A DNA stretch of 64,000 nt from Lactobacillus sp. MRS-253-APC-2B (GTDB taxonomy: Bacteria > Bacillota > Bacilli > Lactobacillales > Lactobacillaceae): NCBI RefSeq assembly GCF_012843675.1, contig NZ_JABAFO010000003.1, forward strand, positions 62,001 to 126,000, read 5' to 3'. The number at the start of each line of letters is the position of its first letter. Within the stretch, counting starts at the first letter, position 1. Positions 36,580 through 45,632 of the stretch are shown piece after piece. Under the pieces are notes generated by a model. It was not told where the DNA came from and ran no database searches. It was given only the letters and a program-made list of their open reading frames with translations. Both the position numbers and the translations under genes were made by a program.

Positions 36580-37011
36580 ATGACGGCAAAAATCTATCCG
36601 TATTTGACTTTTGAAAATGCGCGTGAAGCCATGCACTATTACGTGGAACAGTTTGGCGCCGAAATCATTTACCGTCAGCCGCTTTCAGCAGCACAAGCCG
36701 AGAGTTTGGGACTGGCACTGGATGATTTGGATGCTACAACGGCACATGGCGAGTTTTCAATTGTCGGACAGAAAATCGTCTGTGCCGATGCAACGATGGG
36801 CAATCCCCAGACCTCTTCTTTAATTTCGCTGCTTTTGGATTTTGGTGGTGATGAGGCTGGTGCCAAGGCATTGTTTGAGCGCCTGGCTGCAAGTGACGCT
36901 CAGCGCGTGACCTTACCTTTTGGCTCTCATGAACTAGGCGGTAATTTAGGTCAGATTGTTGACCAGTATGGGATTACCTGGCTGATCAGCGCGGGTATTC
37001 CGCAAGAATAG
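36580..37011 (+). CDS. VOC-family (PhnB-like) protein
   Basis: This 143-aa protein has paired beta-alpha-beta-beta-beta modules as in glyoxalase/bleomycin-resistance folds. It begins YPYLTFENAREAMHYYVEQFGAE, typical of PhnB-like 3-demethylubiquinone-methyltransferase-related proteins. The ending GGNLGQIVDQYGITWLIS is also family-like. The enzymatic role is unknown. TCGGAGG precedes the ATG. Confidence 0.82.
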   Translation: MTAKIYPYLTFENAREAMHYYVEQFGAEIIYRQPLSAAQAESLGLALDDLDATTAHGEFSIVGQKIVCADATMGNPQTSSLISLLLDFGGDEAGAKALFERLAASDAQRVTLPFGSHELGGNLGQIVDQYGITWLISAGIPQE

Positions 37012-37028
37012 ATTTTCTGAAACAAATA

Positions 37029-37066
37029 AAAGCGAATCTCGTCATTTTGACCAGATTCGCTTTTTA
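37029..37066. terminator. bidirectional terminator, VOC gene / aldo-keto reductase
   Basis: AGCGAATCT...AGATTCGCT is flanked by A- and T-tracts between convergent genes. Confidence 0.8.
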
Positions 37067-37067
37067 A

Positions 37068-37961
37068 TTATCTGAAACTTTCTGGATCGGCAATGACGTT
37101 ATCGATGCCATTAGGATTGCCTGACCATTTGAATTTATCGTACCAGATGGCATGTTCTTCAGTATCCAATGAATCGATCTGGATGCATTCTTCTGGCGAC
37201 AGCTCAAAATCAAAGATATCCGCGTTTTCTTTCATGCGATCAGGATGCGTGGTCTTGGGAATTACAATCAGATCATGTTGAATGGCCCAGCGCAACTCAA
37301 TCTGGGCAGGGGTTTTTTGATGGGAGTGTGCAATCTTTTCGATGATCGGTTCATGCAAAAGTCGACCATTACCCAATGGCGACCAGGCTTCCATCTGAAT
37401 GCCATGCTGCTGGCAGAAGTTGACAATGGCTGGTTGGTGAATCTTGGGATTAAACTCGATTTGATTGATGGCCGGCGTAATTTTGGCATGATCCAATAAA
37501 TCGCTCATTCGCTCAACATTAAAGTTGCAGACACCGATTGCTTTGGCCTGCCCATTTGCATAGATTTTTTCCATGGCCTGCCAGGTCTGATTGTAAAGGC
37601 CATTGACCGGCCAGTGCATCAGTAAAAGATCAACATAATCAGTCTGCAGTGCTTTAAGCTGGCCTTCAAATCCTTTGCGTACCCGGTCATAGCTGCCTTG
37701 ATCGCCATTATAGATCTTGGTGGTTAAAAAAATACTTTGCCGCGTTCGACCGGTTGAATTAAAGGCATCTTGCATCCCTTGGCCAACCGCGCTTTCATTG
37801 CCATACTGCTTGGCTGTATCTAATAAGACATAGCCATTTGCCAAGGCATCACTAACCATTTTTCGGGTGACGTCAAGAGGAGTTTTCCAAACGCCCAGAC
37901 CGACTTGAGGCATTAAGAGCCCGTTATTTAACTGGATTTTTGGCTGTAGGTTCTGATTCAT
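37068..37961 (-). CDS. aldo/keto reductase
   Basis: This 297-aa (alpha/beta)8 NADPH-dependent reductase has signature 1 GYVLLDTAKQYGNESAVG (catalytic Asp and Tyr), LTTKIYNG with the Lys, and LLLMHWPV with the His. All four catalytic residues are visible. It resembles 2,5-diketo-gluconate/methylglyoxal reductase-type AKR5 enzymes. The substrate is probably a broad range of aldehydes. Confidence 0.9.
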   Translation of the reverse strand: MNQNLQPKIQLNNGLLMPQVGLGVWKTPLDVTRKMVSDALANGYVLLDTAKQYGNESAVGQGMQDAFNSTGRTRQSIFLTTKIYNGDQGSYDRVRKGFEGQLKALQTDYVDLLLMHWPVNGLYNQTWQAMEKIYANGQAKAIGVCNFNVERMSDLLDHAKITPAINQIEFNPKIHQPAIVNFCQQHGIQMEAWSPLGNGRLLHEPIIEKIAHSHQKTPAQIELRWAIQHDLIVIPKTTHPDRMKENADIFDFELSPEECIQIDSLDTEEHAIWYDKFKWSGNPNGIDNVIADPESFR

Positions 37962-38043
37962 GTTAATTCATCTCCGTTTTATAATGACTGATTGCAGCCC
38001 ATTGCTATTATAAAACTGATTGTGCACGTGAAACTAAGAAAAA

Positions 38044-38072
38044 TAAAAAAGCATGGCCACGCTAGCCATGCC
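38044..38072 (-). terminator. terminator of nrdI
   Basis: Read leftward, GCATGGC...GCCATGC is followed by TTTTTTATTT. Confidence 0.75.
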
Positions 38073-38086
38073 ATAAATCCAATTAT

Positions 38087-38545
38087 CTAGGCGTTGACCT
38101 GTTGCCAGCGCTTGGTCAGAATTGCGTAGATTTGTTCAATATCTTGACTGGTACCGCGCAGCTCATAGTCAGCCAAAAATGGTACCTTGAACTCGTAGGA
38201 ATACTTACGGGCAGTCAGACAGTATTGTTCGTTAAAGTTACGGTTGCCGCTGCCAACGATCCCCAGGCATTTTTTGGCATTGTCGTTTTCAGCGATATAT
38301 TCGCCTAAGGCATTGGTCATCAGTTCTTTAACGCCCGAATCAAAACCATTGCCGCCATCCAGATAGGTTGGTACAAAGGCAAAGAAGGGCTCGGTTTCAG
38401 CAGCTGGCAGCGTCTGGTCGGTAATTTCCTTAAGATTAATGGTAGGCAGCTGCTCGTTAAAACTGTGCTGTTGTTGGGCATAGGCCTGCAGACGAGTTAA
38501 AAAAGAGCGAGTATTGCCCTCAATGGAGATAAACAGAATGTTCAT
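38087..38545 (-). CDS. nrdI: flavodoxin-like NrdI
   Basis: NrdI is the flavoprotein that supplies oxidant for assembly of the dimanganese-tyrosyl radical cofactor in class Ib ribonucleotide reductase (NrdF). This 152-aa protein has the FMN loop SIEGNTRSF and the family's GSGNRNFNEQYCLTARKYS and FELRGT-like YELRGTSQDI. It is not beside nrdEF here; only a remnant of nrdF exists in the window (51.1 kb). The gene is monocistronic. Confidence 0.9.
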   Translation of the reverse strand: MNILFISIEGNTRSFLTRLQAYAQQQHSFNEQLPTINLKEITDQTLPAAETEPFFAFVPTYLDGGNGFDSGVKELMTNALGEYIAENDNAKKCLGIVGSGNRNFNEQYCLTARKYSYEFKVPFLADYELRGTSQDIEQIYAILTKRWQQVNA

Positions 38546-38701
38546 ATCGTTTGCGTCCTCTTTCTTATTAATAGTCGATAACCTATATTTTAGCTGATTT
38601 TTTTAACAGTTGATACTGTCTTTTTCATGAGATTTTATCGATAGGTTTGTTGGATCAATCAAGTTATAATAAATTTAAAGCACTGAAAGGAATGATTTGC
38701 C

Positions 38702-39565
38702 GTGGTTGAAATAGCTATTCATAATTTGACGATTGAGGCAGAAAATGGCAGTCAACTGTCAAATGTCGATATGACGCTGCAATCGCCTAATGTTGCTGCT
38801 TTTTGCAGTGATGATCCGCTGTTTGGCGAGACACTGTTTGCATTGCTGCGTAAACGTGGCCAGCCAACCAGCGGCACGATTCAAATCAACGGCCAGCCAT
38901 TAAAAACATTGCGTCATCCTGAAAAGATAATCGGTATGCTGGATGATCTTAAAATCAAGGATCATTGGCTGATTCAAAAGGCCATTCGCCAAGCGCAAAA
39001 AAGCAGTGATCATTCGATTGATGATGAGCAGGCTGAACTGATCTTAAAACAGTTTGCTCTTGATGGGCAACATTCAATCGGTAGCTTGAGTTTGGATCAA
39101 AAAATCACGCTGCGAATTATTTTACTGCTGGTTAAACAGCCCAATGTAATTCTGCTTGATCATGCCACGGATCAACTGGCGCCGCGCCATGCCAGAGCAG
39201 TTTGGCAGCTGTTGCGCAGCTATGCTCAAAAAACCGATGCTCTGATTTTGATGACCAGCAGCAATATGACCACCATGATGAGCTGTGCTGATGATATCTA
39301 CTACTTTAGCCGCGGTTATCTGACCTCAACGCGTCACCTGCATCCGCGAACCGGCGTTGACTGCGTAATCACGGTTTTTGGGACTGGTTTTCCGATTGAA
39401 ACGGCACAAAGACTTGGGGCTCATATCTTAGAAGAGGCCCCTGAAGAAACACGTTTTTTGTATGCCGGCAATATTCAAGCAATCTTGCCATTGCTGGAGC
39501 AAAGCACGATCACTGATGTCCGGATAGAGGATGCCACGGTCGAAGACGAATTGATGACCTATTAG
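38702..39565 (+). CDS. degenerate ABC-transporter-type ATPase domain protein
   Basis: The 287-aa protein has the fold order of an ABC ATPase, but the key motifs are lost. The Walker A position reads CSDDPLFGETL with no Gly-x-Gly-Lys. The signature reads LSLDQ rather than LSGGQ. Walker B reads VILLDHATD, with His in place of the catalytic Glu. It is therefore unlikely to hydrolyse ATP. The start is a GTG with AAGGAA upstream. It is followed by a Rossmann-type protein 20 bases later, suggesting an operon. The role is unknown. Confidence 0.7.
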   Translation: MVEIAIHNLTIEAENGSQLSNVDMTLQSPNVAAFCSDDPLFGETLFALLRKRGQPTSGTIQINGQPLKTLRHPEKIIGMLDDLKIKDHWLIQKAIRQAQKSSDHSIDDEQAELILKQFALDGQHSIGSLSLDQKITLRIILLLVKQPNVILLDHATDQLAPRHARAVWQLLRSYAQKTDALILMTSSNMTTMMSCADDIYYFSRGYLTSTRHLHPRTGVDCVITVFGTGFPIETAQRLGAHILEEAPEETRFLYAGNIQAILPLLEQSTITDVRIEDATVEDELMTY

Positions 39566-39584
39566 ATCTAATGAGGTGATTTTT

Positions 39585-40109
39585 ATGAATCGAATCGTAT
39601 TGATTGGCCAGCGTACCGATAGATTGATTGAGCAGCTGCATGAACGGTTGCCAGAAGCCATCGTTGAACCAAGTTTTCATTTTAAGCTGCAGAGCCAGGA
39701 TACATTATGCTGGCTGCCCATGGCAAATGATCCAGTTGATCAAGATGTCTATGACCTGGTTGATTTAATTGATGACAGTCATGAGACACCTAAAAAGATC
39801 GTTATGCTCTCGATTGCCGGGACTGCCGATGACGCAGCCAAAGAACAGCTAGAATCTTGGTATGGCAAATCAGCGCTCGATACGGTTTTGGCTCATCAGT
39901 ATGCCATCAAGATGATTGATGAGCTGGAATTTCCATATGTGATCGTACGCTCTTTACCGATTGTTCCACGCGAAACCGCCTTAAAGATCGTTGATGAAGG
40001 TCAGCCATTGACGGGACAAGCAGTTGGTTTAAAACAAGCGGCGCAGGTTTTAAAAGCGGCCTTAATGACTGACCGCTATTACAATCAGTCAATTGGTATT
40101 GAAGACTAG
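39585..40109 (+). CDS. NAD(P)-binding Rossmann-like protein, 174 aa
   Basis: It starts MNRIVLIGQRTDRLIEQL with an ATG 6 bases after AGGTGA. An in-frame GTG at 39576 overlaps that site. The layout, including PYVIVRSLPIVP in the middle and a final LKAALMTDRYYNQSIGIED, is like short NmrA/atypical SDR proteins. The usual GxxGxxG loop is weak (IGQRTDRL), so cofactor binding is doubtful. It probably forms an operon with the degenerate ABC protein. Confidence 0.6.
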   Translation: MNRIVLIGQRTDRLIEQLHERLPEAIVEPSFHFKLQSQDTLCWLPMANDPVDQDVYDLVDLIDDSHETPKKIVMLSIAGTADDAAKEQLESWYGKSALDTVLAHQYAIKMIDELEFPYVIVRSLPIVPRETALKIVDEGQPLTGQAVGLKQAAQVLKAALMTDRYYNQSIGIED

Positions 40110-40210
40110 AATCAAAATGCTTTGATGAGTAGCTGAGTGTCTTGATGCGGTATACTTGTTTTTAAAACTAGTAACATGATTAGACTATCCATTGAAATGG
40201 GGGACTCTAA

Positions 40211-40729
40211 ATGACAAGCTTTGAACGCTGGCAAGCTAATCTGAGCAAAATCCAGCTGCCACATTGGGATGAATTGCCTGACCTAGATCTGTATGTTGAT
40301 CAGGTCGTGGCGCTGGTCAATGATCGTGCTCTGGGACTGGGAATTGCACCGATTACCAAGTCTATGATCAATAACTATGTCAAAAAGGGCATCATCATGG
40401 CCCCAGTGAAAAAGAAGTACTCACGCTACCAGTTGGCGGCCGTGATTATGGTTGCCATGCTCAAGGGCAGTTTTTCGATACCTTCAATTCATGAAGGTAT
40501 CAAGCAGGTGACGATCAACAACTATCCGCAGCAAGCCTATGACCGCTTCGTTGATCTGATGAATGCACGACTGCGTAATGAACCAGCGCCAGCTGACAAC
40601 CAGCTAGATGCAGTTAATGACCAATTGATCGGTTACGTTGTCGAAACGCTGTTTAATCGCATGCAGGCGGCTGAGCTTTTAAAAAACATGAAAGAAGCAC
40701 AACAGCCACGTGACGTTAAAAAAGGCTAG
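40211..40729 (+). CDS. DUF1836 domain protein
   Basis: This 172-aa protein has the DUF1836 pattern, with ITKSMINNYVKKGIIMAPVKKKYSRYQLAAVIMVAMLK in the middle. That stretch resembles a MerR-like winged helix. The family is found across Firmicutes and is thought to be DNA-binding, but its function is not established. GGGGGAC precedes the ATG. Its stop overlaps the stop of the opposite gene in a shared CTAG. Confidence 0.8.
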   Translation: MTSFERWQANLSKIQLPHWDELPDLDLYVDQVVALVNDRALGLGIAPITKSMINNYVKKGIIMAPVKKKYSRYQLAAVIMVAMLKGSFSIPSIHEGIKQVTINNYPQQAYDRFVDLMNARLRNEPAPADNQLDAVNDQLIGYVVETLFNRMQAAELLKNMKEAQQPRDVKKG

Positions 40730-41547
40730 TCAAGTTTTTGAGCCAGCTCGGTCAGATAGGCGTGACTCTGCAGCTGTTCTTGGCAATTGCCTTGATCTTT
40801 TAGATTGATCTCATAGATGCTGGTGGCATTTGGATTCAATCGTGGCAAAACTTCGCGCCAGTCAATTTTGCCGGTTCCCAAAGTCAGACTGTCATGAGTC
40901 TGGCCCATTGAATCAACCAAGTGATAATGAACGATCTGATCCTTAAGATGGCTCAGTGATCCTTGCAGACCAAGGTTGTCGCCATGCAGCCAGATAAAAC
41001 AATGCGAGGTGTCAAAGGCCAAACGATAATGATGCCTCAAGATCTCGTCTTCCATGACTGGATCACCATAGGAAAAAACCGGGGCAATCGAATTTTCAAA
41101 CATAATGTGTTCACCACCGGCCTTAGCGAATCGATCCAACCGATCAAACGCTGCCTGCTGAGCCGTTTGTAGATCGGGATAACAATCGATATATTCAGTC
41201 GTTTCCTGAGCATAGGCGCCGTGGATCAGGCATTGGACGTCAAGATCTTTGGCCAATCTGATCAATTGCATCGTAGTATCTTCGATGAATCGGTATAATT
41301 TTGGAAACTGCTTTTCAGGAGCTACGATCTCGGCATGGGTCTGACCAAACTTCATCGGATGATGCAGTACGATCTTTTTGACGCCATGATTCTGCACGTA
41401 CTGAACGGCCTCATATAAATGCTGATAGCCATCGGGCGTGAAGTCGTTGACATCAGTATAAAATTCGTAAACGTCGGGATGATGCTGCAGTCGATCGTCA
41501 ATCTGGGCCAGATTACTGCTGCCCTTTAGTCCAAGCAGTATCTTCAT
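40726..41547 (-). CDS. sugar phosphate isomerase/epimerase family protein (TIM barrel)
   Basis: This 273-aa AP-endonuclease-2-like TIM barrel has metal-ligand-type segments IVLHHPMKF, IHGAYAQE, MFENSIAP, AFDTSHCFIW and YHLVDSMGQTHDSLTLGTGKIDW. The last is typical of xylose-isomerase-like enzymes. The substrate is unknown; it could be an inosose, hydroxypyruvate or tagatose-type isomerase or epimerase. I start at 41547 (MKILLGLKG), with GGAGGG upstream. Confidence 0.8.
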   Translation of the reverse strand: MKILLGLKGSSNLAQIDDRLQHHPDVYEFYTDVNDFTPDGYQHLYEAVQYVQNHGVKKIVLHHPMKFGQTHAEIVAPEKQFPKLYRFIEDTTMQLIRLAKDLDVQCLIHGAYAQETTEYIDCYPDLQTAQQAAFDRLDRFAKAGGEHIMFENSIAPVFSYGDPVMEDEILRHHYRLAFDTSHCFIWLHGDNLGLQGSLSHLKDQIVHYHLVDSMGQTHDSLTLGTGKIDWREVLPRLNPNATSIYEINLKDQGNCQEQLQSHAYLTELAQKLD

Positions 41548-41676
41548 TGTTAAATCGCCCTCCTCTTTAAACAAATTATCGTTTTAATTATATGCCAGTT
41601 GTGAGGCGTTGCCTTGAATTATGTTTCATTGCTGATCGAGTTTATTATGGCAAAATTAAAAAAATCTCATTTTATC

Positions 41677-41705
41677 TTGAATTTCTAATTTTAAGGTCCT
41701 ATAAT
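41677..41705 (+). promoter_or_regulatory. promoter of the nhaC leader
   Basis: The -35 TTGAAT (41677-41682), 17-bp spacer and -10 TATAAT (41700-41705) form a good vegetative promoter. Confidence 0.75.
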
Positions 41706-41740
41706 GGGGCCAACAAATTTGATTACGGAGATGAAATCAT

Positions 41741-41788
41741 GATCCAAGTATTTTCTAAGGCAACGTCTTATCAACGCTATCTGTAAAA
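41741..41788 (+). CDS. 15-aa leader peptide upstream of nhaC
   Basis: ATG to TAA encodes MIQVFSKATSYQRYL. CGGAG is 8 bases before the ATG, and the promoter start point is about 30 bases upstream. Downstream are two strong hairpins before nhaC, so this looks like an attenuator leader peptide. It has two Tyr and one Arg near its end; what the ribosome would sense is unknown. Confidence 0.6.
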
Positions 41789-41834
41789 GATAGTGGTTGT
41801 ATTCGTTATGGATGCAGGCACAAAACAGCTTGTA

Positions 41835-41930
41835 TCCGCGGAAGCTTGGCATGATGCCGCCGCGGTTTTACGTGGCGACTGATGATTCATCTGAATGGCC
41901 GTCACGAAGCAGCGTGGCGGTTTTTATTTT
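41835..41930 (+). promoter_or_regulatory. attenuator hairpins upstream of nhaC
   Basis: Hairpin 1 pairs CCGCGG (41835-41840) with CCGCGG (41859-41864) around GGCAT/ATGCC. Hairpin 2, CCGTCACG (41899-41906) with CGTGGCGG (41913-41920), is followed by TTTTTATTTT and is a terminator. CGTGGCG also occurs at 41871-41877 and could pair with CCGTCACG instead, forming an antiterminator. Confidence 0.65.
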
Positions 41931-41948
41931 GGAAAGGATGAATGGCAA

Positions 41949-43334
41949 ATGGAGAATCAACAGCTAAGAATGACGGAAAGTCTGGGCGTAATCGTTGTTA
42001 TGTTTTTGATTTTAGGAACCTTGATCATCAAATACAAGATGAGTCCCCAGATTCCGATCCTGTGCGTCTTTACGCTGCTTTTATTTTATGGTCGGTTGCG
42101 TGGCTTTGCCTGGGATCAGATTATTGATGGCATTGCTGAAGGGATCAAGCCAGGGATTATTCCGATGATGATCTTTATGATGATCGGCCTGTTGATCAGT
42201 ACCTGGTTGGCATCGGGCACGATTGCAACGATTATGGTCATCGGTTTTGATTTGATTTCAGTCAAGTTCTTTATTCCCACCGTCTTTTTAACTTGCGGCA
42301 TTGTAGGAATTATCGTAGGCAATGCCTTTACGACGATTTCGACTTTAGGATTGGCCTTTATGGGGATTGGTCACGTGCTGGGCTTTAGTGATGCCATGAC
42401 GGCGGGCGCAATCGTTGCCGGCGGCTTTTTGGGCAACAACCTGTCACCATTGTCTGATACTTCCAATTTGACGACCAGTCTGATTGGCAATCGGGTTCCC
42501 GAGCACTTGAAAAACACTGCCAAGTCCGCGGTTCCTGCCGCCTTGATTGCTGCTGTCATCTATGCTGTGATTGGTTTTAGAAGTACCAGTGCCGATCTGT
42601 CACGCGCTGATGTTATCAGTAAGGCGCTCAAGGCCAGTTTCCATGTTGGGGCCTGGTCGCTGCTGCCAATTTTGGTGCTTTTGATCATGTCGCTGCGGCA
42701 GGTGCCAGCAATTCCAACGTTGCTGGCGGGCTCATTTACAGCTTTGGTTTTAGCCAAAATCTGGACGCCGTCGCTGTCATTTGCGCAGATCAGCAATCTG
42801 TTAATGAACGGTTTTCAGATGCACGGCAGCAAGCTGCTTAATACATTGATGTCTGGCGGCGGGATTGCCCACATGCTTAATTCAATTGCCCTAATCTTAT
42901 GTGCTCTTTCGATGGGTGGGCTTTTGATGCAATATGGGGTGGTTGATCAATTGCTACTTGCCTTACAAAAATTGGTGAACACGCCATTTAAGCTAGTCTT
43001 GGCAACCATTGTCAGTGGGGTAGCCGTCAACGTAATGATCGGCGAAGAATATCTTTCTGAGATTTTGCCAGGAACGGCCTTTAAATCAGCCTACGAAGAA
43101 CAGCATCTTTCCAAAAACATGCTGACGCGCTCATTGGTAGCTGGTGGTGCCGACATCAATCCATTGGTACCATGGAGCGTTAGCGGGATCTTTATTGCCG
43201 GTACGCTGAGTCTGCATGATTATGGCTACGTTGCCTTTACGCTCTACCCGTTGCTTAACCCATTGGTAACTTTGATTCTGGCGGCATTGTCAGGAAGAAG
43301 ACAGCGGAAAAATCAAAAGCAGGCATTGGCTTAA
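41949..43334 (+). CDS. nhaC: Na+/H+ antiporter NhaC family
   Basis: This 461-aa membrane protein has about 12 segments. The NhaC motifs are visible: GFLGNNLSPLSDTSNLTTSL, VAVNVMIGEEYLSEI and SGGGIAHMLNSIAL. It could exchange Na+ for H+, or malate/lactate or an amine like other NhaC-family members. AAGGATG lies before the ATG at 41949; the in-frame ATG at 41895 lies inside the terminator hairpin and is rejected. Expression seems to depend on the leader upstream. Confidence 0.88.
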   Translation: MENQQLRMTESLGVIVVMFLILGTLIIKYKMSPQIPILCVFTLLLFYGRLRGFAWDQIIDGIAEGIKPGIIPMMIFMMIGLLISTWLASGTIATIMVIGFDLISVKFFIPTVFLTCGIVGIIVGNAFTTISTLGLAFMGIGHVLGFSDAMTAGAIVAGGFLGNNLSPLSDTSNLTTSLIGNRVPEHLKNTAKSAVPAALIAAVIYAVIGFRSTSADLSRADVISKALKASFHVGAWSLLPILVLLIMSLRQVPAIPTLLAGSFTALVLAKIWTPSLSFAQISNLLMNGFQMHGSKLLNTLMSGGGIAHMLNSIALILCALSMGGLLMQYGVVDQLLLALQKLVNTPFKLVLATIVSGVAVNVMIGEEYLSEILPGTAFKSAYEEQHLSKNMLTRSLVAGGADINPLVPWSVSGIFIAGTLSLHDYGYVAFTLYPLLNPLVTLILAALSGRRQRKNQKQALA

Positions 43335-43337
43335 TAC

Positions 43338-43369
43338 AAAAAGCGCACCTCGGTTGAAGTGCGCTTTTG
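43338..43369. terminator. bidirectional terminator between nhaC and pepD
   Basis: AAAGCGCAC...GTGCGCTTTT forms a stem between convergent genes. Confidence 0.85.
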
Positions 43370-43372
43370 TTA

Positions 43373-44806
43373 TTAAAGGTTTTTATCCATGATGAAGGTC
43401 AGTTTGGAAAGTTCTAGGCCGTGCATGATCAGCTGGCTCATCAATTCCTTGGTGCGCTTGGCCATTTCAGCAACCATCTCATGCGTCTTTTCGCTTAGTA
43501 CGTCGCTGGCGGCATTGTTGTCCATGCCCTTGACCAAAGGAGCCGTTTCGTCGATCCACTTGTAGAAATATTGACGGGCATCCTTTAGGTAGTCCAGATC
43601 AGCTTGCAGGAACTCAGCGTGATGGCTTTCAACAATCATCGAAAGGGCTCGGTACATCCAGTAGGCACTCTTGAGATTCATATTGAGCTCTTTAGGCGTG
43701 TTCTTGTAGCTGGCATCTACGTCAGCCGCATTGCCAAAGAATGGTACGTAAGGCGTAAACGTAGGAATCCCAAAGCTCATCCACATAATCGTAGAGGCCG
43801 CTTCTGGCAGATCAGGCCGAACTTGTAGAATGTGTGAGTTTTGGGTCCGATTCAACGAGATTGGCCTAAACATGTGCTTTTCTTCGTCAGTACCATGACC
43901 CAGCGGATCATAAGGCGTGTTTTGGTAGTGGCTGCTCAAAACTTCTTGAACGTCTTCTAAGGTAATCTTGTGGTCTGCTTTCATAACAAATGGTAGATCA
44001 AAGTCCAGTGGGTTCATCTCGACATCTGGACTCAAGACCTTGTGTCCGTACCATTGACGTGGCGTATTGTAGTGCTGGTCAAAGACTGTTGCCGTACCAA
44101 AGATGTGCCGGAAGTTCCAGCCATCACGATCAGGATTCAAGTGGTGCTCGTCAACGAATTCGCGAATCGTATCGTCCCACATAAAGTTTTCAGGATCGTT
44201 GAAGTCGACTTCTTGAATGGCGATTCGATTGCCGGTTACCGCATAGCAGTCATCGGGAATGCGCTGAGCGACCCAGTGGTGACCGGTGATGATCTCCATG
44301 TACCAGACATCGTTTTTGTCACTGAAAATTACGCCATTGCCTTCTGCCGAGCCGTACTTTTTGATCAGCTGGCCCAGGTACCGTACCCCTTCTTTAGCAC
44401 TGTTGATAAATGGCAGGGTAGCGGCCACGATCAAGTCCTCGTTAATACCGGTATCCTCAACCAATGGATCAAATGCCAAGACGCGCTCGTTGGAATAGGT
44501 ACTTTCCGTAGCACTCATGCCAACATTTTTTTCATTAAAACCGCTTTCGTCAAAGACACCTTCCGTTTTGTAGTTGACGTTTGGCGTCCCTTGGTAGCGA
44601 TAGCCATCAGCAGGACGGTCAACTACGCATTTGTTGAGGTAGGCCTTAACCTGGTTTGGCTGATTATGATATGCCGGATAGGTAACAAAACGCTGTGGGG
44701 TCAAGGGACCAAACGTATCGTCATTTCTAGCAGCCATAGTCGAGCCATCGATGGTAGCATTTTTGCCGACCAGAACCGTGGTGCAGGCAGACAGATTTTT
44801 CTTCAT
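43373..44806 (-). CDS. pepD: C69-family dipeptidase
   Basis: PepD hydrolyses dipeptides with broad specificity and is one of the intracellular peptidases of lactobacilli. The 477-aa length fits. The nucleophile is Cys8 (MKKNLSACTTVLVGK), with the Ntn-like motif SMAARNDDT following. Some members mature by cutting before the Cys. The ATG has AGAAGG upstream. It is monocistronic and convergent with nhaC. Confidence 0.93.
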   Translation of the reverse strand: MKKNLSACTTVLVGKNATIDGSTMAARNDDTFGPLTPQRFVTYPAYHNQPNQVKAYLNKCVVDRPADGYRYQGTPNVNYKTEGVFDESGFNEKNVGMSATESTYSNERVLAFDPLVEDTGINEDLIVAATLPFINSAKEGVRYLGQLIKKYGSAEGNGVIFSDKNDVWYMEIITGHHWVAQRIPDDCYAVTGNRIAIQEVDFNDPENFMWDDTIREFVDEHHLNPDRDGWNFRHIFGTATVFDQHYNTPRQWYGHKVLSPDVEMNPLDFDLPFVMKADHKITLEDVQEVLSSHYQNTPYDPLGHGTDEEKHMFRPISLNRTQNSHILQVRPDLPEAASTIMWMSFGIPTFTPYVPFFGNAADVDASYKNTPKELNMNLKSAYWMYRALSMIVESHHAEFLQADLDYLKDARQYFYKWIDETAPLVKGMDNNAASDVLSEKTHEMVAEMAKRTKELMSQLIMHGLELSKLTFIMDKNL

Positions 44807-44886
44807 TTTGCTAAACCTTCTTTTTCTACAAAGATTCCTAATTGTGTTATAAAAACAATTTTAAGCATATTGGCATGGCAGGTCAA

Positions 44887-45627
44887 TTATCCCAGGCGAC
44901 TCAGCAGGCTTAGAATTCCCAGCATCAATAGATTGATTAAAAGAGCAAAGATCATCGACCAGTAAAATGGCGCCAGCCAGTTCTGCAGCGTTTGGGCAAC
45001 AAGGGGTCCCGTTGTAAACTGACTGAGAATCAAAGCCGTGATCAAAAAAACTGCCAATAGCATCATCAGTCCCGTGGCCGAATTTTCCAGATCGGCGCTG
45101 CTGAGATCAAAGCCGCCAATGGCAATATTGGCAATCAGAATCAGCCATAGAATCAGACGGCCTGCCGTTAGCTGAATTTGTGGAATCTCGGTCTGAGCAA
45201 TAACGGCCTGCCAGAGTTCAAAAATGCCCGGTACCAGCCACTGAGTCAAACCAATAATTGCCAGAGTACAGCCGACTACCGGCGCAATACCGATAAAGAC
45301 GTTGCCGACGCGCTGATAGAAGCTGTGCTCGTTCCAGGCATGGTTGACATATCCCAGGGCATTGTCGCCAGGATTGCTGGGATTGGGGATATGCAATAGA
45401 CGAAAACTGACGATTTGATGGCCAAACAGCAATGCCATTAGCAGATGACTCAATTCATGAATGATTACACCGACGCCGCCAAGGATAATCTGGGCATAAA
45501 ACCCGCCGATGACAACGGTCAAGACCTTGTTGCGGCGACTGATCAAGACGGTGATGGTCCCCAAAAGCACTGGAATCAATACCAAAAAGAGTGCCAGGGC
45601 ACCCAGAATTCTAAAATAATTATTCAT
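44887..45627 (-). CDS. M50-like membrane metalloprotease
   Basis: This 246-aa polytopic protein has the zinc motif HELSH in GVGVIIHELSHLLMAL (about residues 53-68) and several hydrophobic segments. No PDZ domain is seen. Such small M50 proteins may cleave membrane-bound regulators, but the substrate is unknown. Its start lies 5 bases after the ybaK stop, so the two are probably cotranscribed. Confidence 0.8.
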   Translation of the reverse strand: MNNYFRILGALALFLVLIPVLLGTITVLISRRNKVLTVVIGGFYAQIILGGVGVIIHELSHLLMALLFGHQIVSFRLLHIPNPSNPGDNALGYVNHAWNEHSFYQRVGNVFIGIAPVVGCTLAIIGLTQWLVPGIFELWQAVIAQTEIPQIQLTAGRLILWLILIANIAIGGFDLSSADLENSATGLMMLLAVFLITALILSQFTTGPLVAQTLQNWLAPFYWSMIFALLINLLMLGILSLLSRLG

Positions 45628-45632
45628 AATGC

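Noticed and set aside
41895-41948. Earlier in-frame ATG for nhaC
   Set aside because: It lies in the terminator hairpin and lacks a ribosome site; AAGGATG fits the ATG at 41949.
44042-44965. 307-codon plus-strand frame opposite pepD and the M50 gene
   Set aside because: It runs across two real genes and their gap, lacks a ribosome site and has no recognisable domain.
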